A stretch of 47,846 nucleotides of DNA, taken from Chromera velia (Eukaryota; Sar; Chromeraceae). The notes below the pieces were generated by a model. The model was not told the DNA's origin. It did not search any database and saw nothing but the letters and a program-made list of their open reading frames with translations. The position numbers and the translations under genes were made by a program. Below are positions 23,495 to 35,132 of this stretch, in pieces; the stretch's first letter is position 1; the number at the start of each line of letters is the position of its first letter. The stretch spans positions 1-47,846 of the forward strand of contig JAHBMJ010000447.1 in the NCBI GenBank assembly GCA_018398765.1, given 5' to 3'.

Positions 23495-26400
23495 AAGCAG
23501 ACTGCCGACTCTGCGGATTCCCCCCTCTCTCTGTCTGCTGAGGCGGGTGAGAAGGAGAACGACAAGAAGGGGACTGAAGAAGAAACAATAACAGACGATG
23601 ACAAAAAGAAAGAGAAGGAGAAGGAGACTGATCTCTTGAGCGCCGCAGCGACGCCTTTCGACCTCTTCCTCCTCAATCTATCAGTTAGTAGACTTACACC
23701 TGCAGGGACTTAGGGCCGTTCGTTTTTCTTCCCGCGAACCCGTTACATTCTGAGCTAGCTCTCTTCCCTGCATAACGCGTCATGCCGCTGTATGGCTTGT
23801 GAAAGGTTGTGTGCCTGCATGCATGGGTCTGCAATTCCCCATACAGACAGACCACTGTTGTCAGACAGACCACTGTTGTCTGTCTCTCTGTGTGTGTGTC
23901 TGTCTGTCTATCCGTCTCTCTGTCTGTCTATTTGTCTGGCTGGCTATCTGCTGTCAGAAATACTTCCGAGGCAACCATTCGATCGATTCTTTGCTGTGAG
24001 GTTCAACTATGTCGCTGACCTCTCTCTCTCTCTCTCTCTCCCCCCTCCCCTCTGTCTCTGGCTTCCCTTTTGTGTGCTTTTCTTCCCACTTTGCTTCCCT
24101 CTTCTTGCCAAGTCACGGAGGAGAGGCTGCTGTCGAAGAGGCCCCTGATCTCCTCATCATGTTGGCATCATATCATTCTCTCTCTCCGCCTCTGCAAGCA
24201 ACCCTCTTCTCCTGTACGGCTCTTCCCCATGCAACGAACGCTTTGGTTGCAGAGAACAGAGCCGATCGCAGAGGAAATCGACAAGCTCGCAGAAGAATTC
24301 TTCATGCAGATGAATTCAAAAACAAACAGGCAAGGAGGGNNNNNNNNNNNNNNNGGGGGGCAAATACGAGGATCCTTCCTTGCGCTTGGTTTTCTTGTTT
24401 TTTATGTATACTTGCTTGAGTGCGATAGAGCGTCCTGGTCTGTTTGCTCTCTGCCTTCCTCGGCCTTTTCGCGTCATCTCCCCTATGTCGCGTGCGGAAA
24501 GAGACCAAGTGACCACAAAACTTCATGCTGCTCCTTCAAGTGATCGCTGTGCGCTTCTGGTCCTCCAAACTGCCTGACTGCGTGTGGTGTGTGCAGGAAG
24601 AAACTGGCATCCCATCTTTGGGGGAACAGACGGAGGCCCGACCTGAACCTCCTGCCTGTCTACTCCCGCTTCATACGCCTCATCCATCCTTATTGCAGAG
24701 AGGTTGGAGGGAGGGGGAAGGGAATCTTTGTGTCTGTGCGTTCTTTGAGTTTTCGTCCTTTTGAGTGGGTCTATCAAGTTGACTGAAAACTGAATGATTG
24801 CGCCCACACTTCGTTTTTTGTATCTTTCCTCTCTCCCTCATTGCAACGCACAAAATGGCCGTCTGACCATGTCTCCCTGACACATGTACCTCCACACGTG
24901 CAGGTGGGATCTTCCGTTCTGTCTGCCCTCCAGAAAGAATTCGCAGCGCTGCTGAACGAGAAGAATCCCACAGAGGCCGCACTCGACGCGAAGGTCTGTT
25001 TTTTGTTGGTGGAAGAGAGGAGAAGGGAGGGGAGCAATACAGATCCTAGACGTGGAGAAAGCGTATGTGTGCTTCTTTTCTTTGTATAAGGGCATTTTTG
25101 GACAGACAAGCATTTTTTTTTCTCCCTTTATCATTTAATCTGTTCATTGAATCACCCGTACAAATAAATGTGCAGATCAAGAACGTTCGTTACCTCGCTG
25201 AGCTTGTCAAGTTTGGCGTTGCCCCTGCCGGGTTGATCCTCGATGCCTTCGGGAGGATGTTGGATGACTTCACTGCACATCACGTTGAGTTGGCAGTCAA
25301 TATCTGTATCGTCAGTCTCTTTTGGGGAGAGGGGGGGGGATGTGGTTGGGCATTCATGTTTAAAATCTTTTTGGTGCCCCCAGGTGATATGTCGTGGATC
25401 GGTGGGCTCTTTCCACGCATCTGGGTTGAACCTTGATTTCTCTTTTTTTGTTTTGAGAGTCGGTGCATCACAAATCGTCAGGGAGGTCTCGGGAGTTAGC
25501 GATGACATGGGCGTGCGGGCGTGCGGAGCTGGTTTCCGCAAAACATCTCTGCCTGTCGGTGTGCGCGCATTTTGTTTTTTCTTTCTTAGATGCGGAGAAG
25601 CAATGATTTAGCCTAGAGATGAGGTCCTGTTCATTTCGGCAGCTACTCTCTGTCTTCCACCATCTTCCTTGAAATATGTCTGTCTGTTTTCTTCCTTGCA
25701 CGCACAGCCTCTCCCTCTGCTTGCATATTCCTGCAGGGCTGTGGGCGCTTTCTCATGTATACAAAGGAAACGAGCACGCGAACCCAGAATCTCCTTGATG
25801 TCAGTCTGTCAGTAGAAACGCACTTCAGTTTTCCTTACGGTTGCTTTGTGGGTGTTTATCGACTCTGCGGTGTGCTGCTATTGGGCTTTGCTTCCGTGTG
25901 ACAAATCAGCACTTTCTGCCGCTCCCGGTTTTGTCTCTTTTTCGTGCTCATCTCGCCGTGTTCTTTTTGTGTGTGCAGAAAATGATGAGACTAAAAAGCG
26001 CCCGCTCAGTGTCGACACGGCTGGAGGTGATGATCGAGGATGCGTACTTTCAGGTGTGTATGTGTGTGTGCGTGTGTGTGTGTGTGTGGTTCTGAATTTG
26101 TTTGTGTGTGCATGGAGGGGTAGAGATGTGGTGACCGTCTTTTCCTCGCATTGCGCCTGTGAATGTTCTTGTCTGCCTGCCTGCCCGCCTTTTTGCCTTT
26201 CTGCTGATGAGTCCCTGTCTCCTGTTTGTTTGTTCTTTTTTTCATCCTCTCCTTCCTACCGCCTCCTGTCCTTCCCCCTCCCTTCCTTGGCGACTGCAGG
26301 TACGCCCGACGGAAAGGAAGAAAGTGGTTCTGAAAGAACGCCCCGTGATGAGACAATTCATCGATCACGTCGTCCATTCGATGGTGTACAAGTCAGTCAG

Positions 26401-26915
26401 TCAGACGGACAGGTAGGCAGGCAGGCGCTGATGGGTCGCTCACCCATCTCGCTCGTTCGTCGATCGATAAGTTGTCGTGTCGTCGTCTTCCTTTACTTCA
26501 CTCCCGGCCGTCTGGAAACCTGCCTCTTGCTCGTTTTCTTTTTCTTTTTATTCACTTCTCAGTAGAATGGATGAATGGCCGATTGATTGCATGATTGAAT
26601 GAGTTCGTGAATGGAAAAACGGACGATGCAGAGAGGACGAGGACTCGGTGCTCAAGCTGATTCGAAAACTTGACTGGGGAGACCCGAAGGTCGTCAAGTG
26701 GCTGAGGAAAGCGATGCTCGGTCGGTCTGAAACAGACAGGAAGGACTACAGGAGACGGGTTTGGATGTCTGCAGAGCACCCTGCTCTTTTGTTTTTCGTT
26801 TCTTTTCTCACACACAAACCACGTATTCCTCTTCTTTGCGACTGCTGGTGAGCACTCGCCCTTCCATCTGCATTGCGTCATCCAGTCTGTGTCCGCATTT
26901 CGGGCCGCGCCTCAC

Positions 26916-26950
<35 letters not shown>

Positions 26951-29900
26951 TGCGTGTGCGTGCAGACCTGGACATGCATGGCGACTACGCGCGTCTCCAC
27001 TGCCTGGCCTGTCTTCTTTCTGGCCTGGCAAGGTACAGGGACGCGTTCGTGATAGAAGTCATCGATGGTCTGATGGAGGACATTCAGGTCAGGCAGTTGA
27101 GTACTAACTCATTTACTTTTTTACTCGCACACTTGTACGACTGCATGACTTGCTCGACATGTTGGAGGGGAGAAGGCCAGCATGAGGAACTGCGCTTTTC
27201 TTCTCTTCTAGTTGGCAGGACGCCAGTTGCAAAGGATGAGCGTCAAGCTTTGACCTATTGCTTATGCATTGATGAATGGACTGTGAGACTGCCTTGGTGG
27301 CTGGCGCTTTGGAAAGGGTGTTGGGCAGCGAGCTCCCTTTCCGAGTGATCACTACTTCTGTGCATCTGCGTGTCTGTCCTCTCTCCCTCTCTGTGTGTGT
27401 GCAGGTATCCCTAGAGAAGGCAGATTTTCGGGAGAGTCCCAAGAGAGTCAGGCAGGTGCGCCTGTTGGGGGAGCTGTACTGCTACAGGTCAGTGCGTCTC
27501 TTTTCTTTTCTGCGTGTCTCTCTCTCTGTGAGTCTGGCTATCTTCTGCACTCTCTAAACTCGAATTCCGCGGAGGGAAGTGAGTCGTGCTCAGGAGGGAA
27601 ATGTTCTTGGTCCCTCTCTCCTTCTGTCTTGTTGCAAGCAGGCTTGTAGACTCTGCCGTGATCTTCGACTGTCTCTATCACCTGATCGGACTCGGGGGAG
27701 CCTCTGCGTACCAGTGCGGGTCTGCCAAACACGCGGCGGCACTGATGAATGAGAATCAACGGATGGACGAAATCCACGCAGGTCAGTCAGTACGTCTTTC
27801 ACAAAGGACTTTTCTGAAGGCCGTTCATTCAGAGTGTCTGACATAAGGCTGACGGACTGGTTGCAACCGTGTAGCAGTGATCGCCTACACGCTTCCTCTG
27901 TATCTGTGTATCTGCGTGCTTAGCTGAACATGTCTTGGTGAAGACGGATGCGGTGGACGGCACATCAGGACTGTTCAAGATGAATGTGTTGCTCCTGCTT
28001 CCCTTGCGCTTGCCTGTCTGACTTCCTGCAGGAGGACTGGGAGGTCGTCCGATGAAGGCAATCATGGAGGAGGACGAGGAGGAGGGAGAAGAGGAGGCAG
28101 ACGATGAGGGTCGGTTTGCTTGAGTGGTTGAGTGGATCGTTTTTCTGGGGGCGGGTTCATGTGGGAACAGACAGATGGATGCGTAAGGGGTGGGAGAAGG
28201 AGTGGAAAGGCAACGCAGCCCTTGACTTGACGAAAGCAAAGCTTGCCGTTTCAATTCATTTGTCGTCTCTGTCCAACTCGCCCCCCGGAGCGGAGTGCAT
28301 CTGTACACAACATACCAATACGTGAGTGTATGTGGATCTGTGTGGTTTTGGTACACGGACCTAGACTTCCTTCCAAGCATTAAAGGCAGCTTCATGTGTG
28401 AATGTCTGGGGACGTTTTCTGCTTTTTTTTTCCTCGTCTTTTCTCTGACTGAACAAATCGGGTATTCTCTCTCATGGCTGGAGCTTTTTCTTTCGTAGTT
28501 TGACTCTTGCTGTTAGACATGATCCCATGCTTCTTTCTTTCCCTGCCCTGTTTCTCTGCAGAAAAAGAAAAGCTGGGAGACTCCACTGGCCCTGCGGCAC
28601 CTCTTTCAAGTCAGTGAGACCCCCTCTTTCTTTCTCCTCTCTGTGTCGCCTTCTTGCATCACTCAAAAATGGAGTCTTCTAAAGAGTTTTATTCCTGCAT
28701 GTGCCTGCTGATGTTGCACTTCTTCCTCTCCACGGTATGATTTCTTTTTTTCTCCTTCCTCTGATTTGTTCCCTCTCCAGTAGGTTTGAAGTGTCTGTCT
28801 CTTTGTCTCTCTCTGTCTGTCCATCTCCCAATCCTCTAGCTGCACGAGTGTGCCTATCTGCCAGCTTCCCTGCCTGCCTGCCTGCCTGCCTGCGTACCTC
28901 ACCTCTTCTTGGTTTCTGCAGGGGAGATGCTCCGCTACTTGTGGAACCCCATGGCCCCGTTCGAGCCTCCCAACGACTTCTTTCGCATCCGCCTCGTCTG
29001 CATGATTCTGCAATCGGTCGGTCGGTCGGTTGCTTGGTCGGTCGGGGGGAGTGAGTGAGTGAGGGAGGGAGGGAGGGAGGGAACATGTGGTCGTCTGATT
29101 TATTGGAGACGTCGGGGGCACAGTGGAGAAGCCCTTGGTAGCACCCGACTTGCTTTTGACCTTCGGATCGAAATAGGCATTTGACTTTGTTTGTATTTGT
29201 GCAGATAGGGCAGTACTTCTCAAAAGGAGGCGCCCGTGTGAAGCTGGACAGGTGGGAGGGATGACACGCTGGTTCAGTGGGTCTTTCGCCCTCTTTTGAT
29301 TCTGTCGAGTTTCTTCTCATTCGATCATGTTTCTTCATTTTTCCCTTCCTGCTGTTTGTGATGAGTGATCAGTAAGTGATAAGTAATAAGTGATTTATTG
29401 GTGCCCTAGGACACTGTCGCCGTTTTATTTTTTAGAGGTCGCCCCCGATCCTCCGAAGACCGTGCCCTCCCTTCCTCCGTGTTCTTCTTCGCCTTCTTTG
29501 AATCCTTTCGTTCGTTTGTGTACATGGATGTATGAGAACAGTTCCTTCCAGCAGCTGGTTTGCTGAACTCTTTTGGCTTCTGTGCAAATTTGGAAGGTCG
29601 CGGCTGCATGTATGCGTGCATGTGCGTGTTTCTGTGGCCCGTGGATGATACAAATGAGTGCGTTTCTCCTTTCTGTTCTTTCAGGTTTCTCCTCTTTTTC
29701 CAGAGATATCTCCTCTTCAGGGTCAGTCCATGAATCTGCATGCATGGAAAGATTGAAGAAATCTGAGATGGAAAGATTGAGTGGGTAGGTGATGATGATT
29801 GCGAGACAAGCACTGAAAGAAAAACCAACCGGCTTTCCTTGTCCTTTTCCTTTCCTTCAGCAGAGGTTGAGAGATCATAGTCGTTTTAGCCACAGTCATC

Positions 29901-30015
29901 CGTGGACTCTCTGTGTGTAGGTCTCTGCCCTTGACCGTCGTTTTCTCTCTCCTTCATTCAGTCTTGCTGCCTGTCAGATGACAGCCAAACTCTCCCTCTG
30001 TCTACCTCTCCCTCT

Positions 30016-30046
<31 letters not shown>

Positions 30047-31786
30047 CCTCTACCTCTCCCTCTCCCTCTCCCTCTCCCTCCAGTGATCGACGGCCTTCTT
30101 GTATGTTTCCTGTATGTACGTTTTTGTATCCCCCTTGCTTCCCCTCCCTGGCTCCCCCCTCAAATCCTGCAGGGCCAACTCCCCATGAGAGTCGGGCACC
30201 TGGTGAAGGACACCATCGAGGACCTCAGACCTCAAGTGAGTGAGTGAGTCTGCATGCCAGTGCGTGCGTCAGTGAGGGAGGGGCTTGGTGGTTCTGAGGG
30301 CAGGCATCATGTGCGTGTGTGGGGTTGTGAAGCTTCTTTGCATCACGTTGGGGTTCAGGTTCATTTGAACAGTAGGGAAGAAGTGATTCTGTGTCACGGG
30401 AGGATTTCACTCTTGCTTTGCCTCCTTTCTCTTGTCCCCCAGTTTTTGTTTGTTTATTGGGCTTCGATCTTACTTGACAGTCCTCCGCTGTGGCTGTCGG
30501 TGCACGCACGCTTCCCCCCGTCTCACCTTTTCGCGCTCTCTCTCTCTCTCCCTGTCTCTCAGATGGTGCTGCACAAGACTCTGGAGGAGAGCGACGATGC
30601 GATCCTCTTGGTTCTGCAGGAAGAGGCCAAACACCTGCAGGTGAGGGGGGAGTGGTCAAGGGGGGGGGTGGAAGGAAGCTGATTGGATGAGGGCGGAAGG
30701 GGCAGTCCGTCTGTCCGTTCAAACGTTCGTTCCTTATTTTTTCATCGCATACAATTGGGCCGCCGTCGTGACGGTAGAAAAGACAAGTGGAAGGAACCCT
30801 TCCTCTCTCTCTCTTTTTATCTGTCAGGTATGAGAGGGTCGGTCCTTTAGCTCTGCATGTGCATTCCCTCCACTCTCTCTCTGCTTGTGTGTGCGTGTTC
30901 GTGATTGCGTTGCAGGACGGGGATGAGGACGGGATCGGAGGGGGTGATGATGAGGGAGAGGAAGAGGAGTCAACAGAGGAAGAGGAGAGCGAGGAAGGTC
31001 GGTCGGTCGGTCGGTTTGTTTGTCTTGGCTTCTGAATCAACCGTTTTCTTTTCTTTTGTCTCTCTGCCTGTCTGAATGGATGGAACAGAAGGCCTGTTTC
31101 GCTGTCGTTCTGTTTGCCTTTTTCCCATGTGCCGATGAATTCACCCAACCAATCGCTTGTCCCTCTGTATGTATCAGAAGGATCTGTATTCATTGACTGT
31201 CTTTTTTCCTGCCGTTCAAAATCTATGGCGACACAGTATGTGGCCTCGTTTTTGTTTTTTTTTTGGTTCGTCGTTTCCCCACATGCTCGTCCTTGTCACG
31301 CCCGATGCAGCCCTTCTCATCAGATTTGCCCCTCCCTTTCTATTTTTGCTCCTGGTTGTCTGACCCGACTTGCCTACCTGGCTGCCTGCCTGAATTCAGG
31401 AGGGGATTCCGATTTGGACTCTGAGGATGAAGACGCAGACGGGGCAGACGACGAAAACGAGGAGGACGATCCGGACTATGACAGGAAGAGAATGCAGGTG
31501 GGGGGGGGGGGNGGGGGGGGGGGGGGCTGCATAGTGTCTGCGTGCGCTTGCGTTCTTTGCTTGTCTGACAATTTCTCTCTGTCTGTCTATCGACTGTCTG
31601 TCCGTCTGTGCAGGCGGCAGAAGAGGAGCCCGACGAATTCGAGGAGGCAATGAAGGATCTGATCAAGGACTCTCTCGTGGAGGCCCGCAACCAGGGAGCA
31701 TCCAAGAGAATGGTCAGACAGACAGACAAAGGGGGGGGAAGGAGGGACAGGCGGGAATACACACACACACACGCGCGCGCGCGCGC

Positions 31787-31819
<33 letters not shown>

Positions 31820-32610
31820 GTAAGGCAGGACACAGGGGGGAAGCTTCGGAAGACAGACTTTCTCCTCGCATCTCTGTTTCTGCAACAGGTTTGGCGGTGA
31901 AGTTTTTGACCTTCTCTTCTGGTGTGTCTTCTGCCGGATCCGGGTCCATCCCCCTGGGGCAAAGGAGCGGCAGAGAAGCTGCACTCTCTTCTTTTCTCTG
32001 TCTCTCTTCCTCTTTGGTGGACCTTCCTTGTGAACACTCTTCTCTCTCTCTCTCTCTCTCTCTCTGTGCATATCTATCTCTCTGCAGTTCACCCAAGGTC
32101 TTGCAGTCGCACAGTCAAAGCGCGGTAGCGGGAGTCAATTTGTGATTGAGAGCGAGAGGGACGGAGACGGCAGCAGAGCGGCGGGGGGACATGTGCCTGC
32201 ATCGGTAGGGGGGGGAGGGCGGGTGAAGGGCTTTGTGCATGTAGGGGCTTTAGTCGCTAATATTTCTTTTGATTCGTTCTCTCTGCGCTTCGCCTCTTTT
32301 CTTTCCACTTCATCCGTCAGTTGGGAAAGAAAGACAGAGGAACGAACGAACGAACGAACGAGGAAGAGGGTCCATCTATCCATCCATCTATCCATGCACA
32401 CTAACTGACTGCCCCCTCTGATATGATGTTTTGTGTCCTGCATGCATGGGCATTCATTCGAGCTTTTCTTTTTCTTTCTGCCTGCAGAGCGACGACGGAG
32501 AGGGAGAAAGGGAAGGGATGACTGACGGAGAAGCTCCGAGGCAGAGTGATGACAATGAGGAGGTGTGTGTGGATGATTTCTCTCTCTGTCTCTTTCTCTC
32601 TTTCTCTCTG

Positions 32611-32645
<35 letters not shown>

Positions 32646-34401
32646 GCGTGTGCGTGTGAGTGCGTTGCCCCTACCAACCTGGTACTTAGAGTTGGATTCC
32701 AAAGTCCCAGAGTGTCAATTGTCTCTCTCACACATTGAAGCTTGAAGAAAAGAACCATTTCCCTTCCTCCCCGTCCCTTTTTGAGTTCTGCAGAGTGCGG
32801 TTGCGAGGTCCCGCACGTTTGTTCGTTTTGGTCTTTTGCGGAGAGGGGGGGGCGTGAGGGGGGAGGTGAGGGTACCGACATCGGACAAGCTCGTGAGATC
32901 TGCATTTGCAAAGAGGGCAGGAGAGGAGAAGGAGAGGGAAGAAGTCAAGTCGAGGGTCATGCAGGTTGGTACGTAGGGATGGGCGACGGAAGCCTGTCCG
33001 GTCTTGAGTGTGCGTGTGTGAAAGAGGGCTATGGATTCTCGTCGTCTCCTTTTTTTTGTTTTTCTCCTTTTTTTCCCTTCTCGCTGCTACTTTTGCTTGA
33101 ATCCATGGGAGCAGGGCGAGGATGCATTGAGGGGGCAGCAGAAATGAAGGTGGGTGCATCCATATGAGCGTGCCTGTAACAAAGCATCACATCATGCACC
33201 GGACTCAAACAAACAGCCGTCTCTGTAATCAGCAATTGCGAGATCCAAACGCTGTTCGTTCGGTTGCTCAGGCAGGGAATCAAAACTTCTTTCTGTCCTT
33301 CGGGACTGGGGAGGACTAGAGAAACATTCTTGATTTCTGAACGCAATTGTCAGATGATATTGCAGAGAGAGAAGTATTTTGTTTCTGGCCTTTGAACTTC
33401 CCTCCCTGTGGGCAGGCTGTGGGGAGACAGGAGGAGGCAGGCTACTCATACATTTATTCTGTTCTTTAAAAAGAATTCTGCATGAAAATAAATGCATGCA
33501 GGCTGTGGGGAGACAGGAGGAGGCAGACTACTCCGAGAAGATCCAGAACCTTCAGACAGCAGGGTTTTTCGTGGGGGGGGAGAGGGAGGGGGGACACGGG
33601 CACCGGAAGAAAAAGGGACACTCGGTAAGCTGCCTTGTTTCTTTTCTTTCTCCGGTCTGTTCTCCATTCCTTCATTGATCCCTTCGTCCATCCACTCATT
33701 CCTGAGAAGTGAAAGAAAGGAGAATTGACCTGCCAACATTTCATGACTTCACAGACAGCTTTTCCCGGCTCTTGCGGTATTCTTTTACTGTAAGTGTTAA
33801 TTGCAAAGTTCCTCTCACTTACACGCGGATTACCGCTCTTCGTTGCAACTTCTTTGTTGCATTTCTTTGCAGTCTACGTCTGAGTGTCCACATTTCAATC
33901 GAATGAAGTGAAGCTTATCCGCCTTCTTCCTCGATCCTTGTTTTTTTGCTTGTCCTTGTAGAATGAATCGGCCTTGATAGTCTAGATGAAATGAGGAAGT
34001 TCGATTTGATTTGATTTTTTGTTCTTTGACTTTTTTCCTTTGTTCCTTCAAATTGCAGATGTACTCCCAGCCTGGGGAGGGACAGCCACGTCAGTCGAAG
34101 ATCATGGTCTTTTGGGGGGGGGGGACTGCAAAACTCTGGCTCGGCGTTTCACATTCGATTGAACAACGGAAAATCTGAATGGTTCTTCTTCTCTCTCCTT
34201 GCATGTCGTCTCGTCTTGGTTGTGCCTCCGCGTCTGCTCCTGGGTAGCCTTTTTTGTTGGATCGAGTGCGCGGATTAGAAGTTTGAATTTTGTTTTTTTC
34301 AATGTTTTTACCCGCACCACTTCTGAGACACGCGATGGCTTCTGTGCGTCTCTGCAGGGACAATGCATCTGACATATGGGAACTTCCGGCGGCGAGGATA
34401 G
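18281..34401 (+). CDS. UPF2: NMD factor UPF2, complete
   Basis: Cytoplasmic adaptor linking UPF3 and UPF1 in nonsense-mediated mRNA decay. Thirty-eight exons: 18281-18896, 18984-19091, 19235-19320, 20185-20318, 20533-20704, 21134-21190, 21464-21537, 21912-22012, 22415-22532, 22852-23083, 23501-23683, 24253-24329, 24597-24702, 24904-24993, 25176-25310, 25737-25799, 25979-26053, 26300-26391, 26632-26720, 26966-27087, 27405-27487, 27642-27781, 28032-28109, 28562-28609, 28922-29016, 29205-29251, 29685-29721, 30173-30235, 30563-30640, 30916-30997, 31400-31497, 31614-31712, 32088-32204, 32488-32562, 32794-32964, 33502-33624, 34059-34089, 34358-34401. Sum 4239 bases, 1412 aa (human about 1270). MIF4G domains fall at about 70-450, 600-870 and 870-1130 (VKFGVAP, CGRFL, LLGELYCYR, FRIRLVCMIL, FFQRYLLFR are landmark matches), then an acidic linker 1134-1226 and the UPF1-binding tail 1290-1412. 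Charged KE-rich inserts explain the extra length. The short exons 27, 33 and 37 are the least certain. Confidence 0.94.
19325..20030 (+). repeat. (CTTT)n/(CTTG)n pyrimidine tract, about 700 bp, in UPF2 intron 3
   Basis: Almost every base on the sense strand is C or T apart from scattered G in CTTG units. It begins directly after the GTAAGT donor of exon 3. Long open frames on both strands here are by-products of the 4-base periodicity and are not genes. Confidence 0.95.
21059..21089 (+). repeat. (TG)n microsatellite upstream of UPF2 exon 6
   Basis: A TC-rich tract, then about 15 TG units and five TCCG units lie just before the GTGCAG acceptor at 21133. Confidence 0.85.
21512..21622 (+). repeat. 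Tandem 40-bp duplication spanning the exon 7 donor of UPF2
   Basis: Positions 21512-21551 and 21583-21622 are identical, 71 bases apart. Each copy holds the last 26 coding bases of exon 7 plus the donor (TCGAG|GTCAGC). Only the first copy (donor at 21538) keeps the reading frame into exon 8. Use of the second donor would add 71 bases with an in-frame TGA at 21554. Confidence 0.9.
22772..22815 (+). repeat. (TG)n microsatellite in UPF2 intron 9
   Basis: About 22 TG units with one TATG interruption, followed by a T-rich stretch and the CTGCAG acceptor of exon 10 at 22851. Confidence 0.85.
23384..23494 (+). repeat. (TG)n microsatellite, 110 bp, abutting the UPF2 exon 11 acceptor
   Basis: Long TG run with TATG and CGTG interruptions that ends seven bases before the splice site GCAAGCAG|ACTGCC at 23500. 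There is no conventional pyrimidine tract between them. Confidence 0.92.
24340..24354. other. Assembly gap (15 N) in UPF2 intron 12
   Basis: A run of N flanked by G runs, a few bases downstream of the exon 12 end at 24329. The proposed donor there is GCAAGG at 24330-24335, a GC-AG intron. Two further single N bases lie at 31512 and 37617. Confidence 0.95.
26915..26949 (+). repeat. (TG)n microsatellite upstream of UPF2 exon 20
   Basis: About 17 TG units, then CTGCGTGTGCGTGCAG leading into exon 20 at 26966. Confidence 0.85.
33115..33149 (+). other. Candidate poison exon in UPF2 intron 35
   Basis: A 35-base segment bounded by GGGAGCAG and AAG|GTGGGT. Read in the frame left by exon 35 it runs ten codons and then hits TGA. 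Its length is not a multiple of three, and skipping it restores the conserved frame into exon 36. Presence of good splice sites is seen; use is inferred. Confidence 0.35.
33412..33533 (+). repeat. Tandem duplication spanning the exon 36 acceptor of UPF2
   Basis: Positions 33412-33447 and 33498-33533 match at 35 of 36 bases, 86 bases apart. Each contains GCAG|GCTGTGGGGAG, so both copies carry an acceptor and the start of exon 36. Only the downstream acceptor (exon start 33502) leads to the conserved C-terminus. Use of the upstream one reaches a TAA after 17 codons. Confidence 0.88.
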
Positions 34402-35132
34402 GTACGCTAAATAGGGGAAAATATTTCCCCGTTGAAAGCTTTGTTTAAAACGAAAACTTGAATAGTCAAACTTTAACAAAATGCAATAGTGCACTATTCG
34501 TTGTACAAACATCATTTTTATGTTGTCAATTATACTATAGTTCAGTTAATAAAAAAAAAAGCAGCATTATGAGTTTTGATACTTGTAGTAAAATCTTTAA
34601 TGAAATTATGATTAAAAGATTGACAAAAATTTTTATAATGAATTAAATTGTTTTTTTTTTAATAAAAAGCTAGATACAAAGTTAGTGCTGCATGTGCCCT
34701 GAGTGAACTGTCGTCAGGTTAGAGCTAGGGTTAGAGGGGCTAATTAAAAGATTATAGTACAAATTATGAAGTAATTTTTAATTTTTTGTTTTTCTTTTTG
34801 AAAAAACGAACTTGAAGGAACACAAATTTACGTATGTCGGAGCAAGTGATTGACGCTGCAAATCCTTTTCTAGATCGTTTTTTGAAATTTGAATAAAAAC
34901 ATAAAATATATGTAGTTGTATCTAGAGTTGTATTCTAGGTTGTATTAGTCTATTATATGTATCAAAGGGTAATTAAAAATAATTGAATAGACTAGTGAAT
35001 AGAGTTAGTAATACAGAATTTATTAGTTGAATTATAACTTGAAAAAATATATATATAGTCATCAATTCTGGTAACAAATGCTGAAATGCATCCATAGCGG
35101 GAAGGCCACGTTCAAGGCCTAGCGCGGAACAT
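34402..35132. other. AT-rich spacer between UPF2 and a retrotransposon
   Basis: Strongly AT-rich with A/T runs and short direct repeats (GTTGTATCTAGAG and GTTGTATTCTAGG near 34916-34945). A related motif occurs on the opposite strand near 7288-7313 in the other AT-rich island. No coding frame. UPF2 3' UTR lies at the left end; an (AT)n run at 35135-35153 marks the right end. Confidence 0.5.

Noticed and set aside
31889..32037. Extra UPF2 exon after CAACAG
   Set aside because: Read in the frame left by exon 32 it gives a stop after three codons, while joining exon 32 directly to 32088 keeps the frame into the conserved C-terminus.
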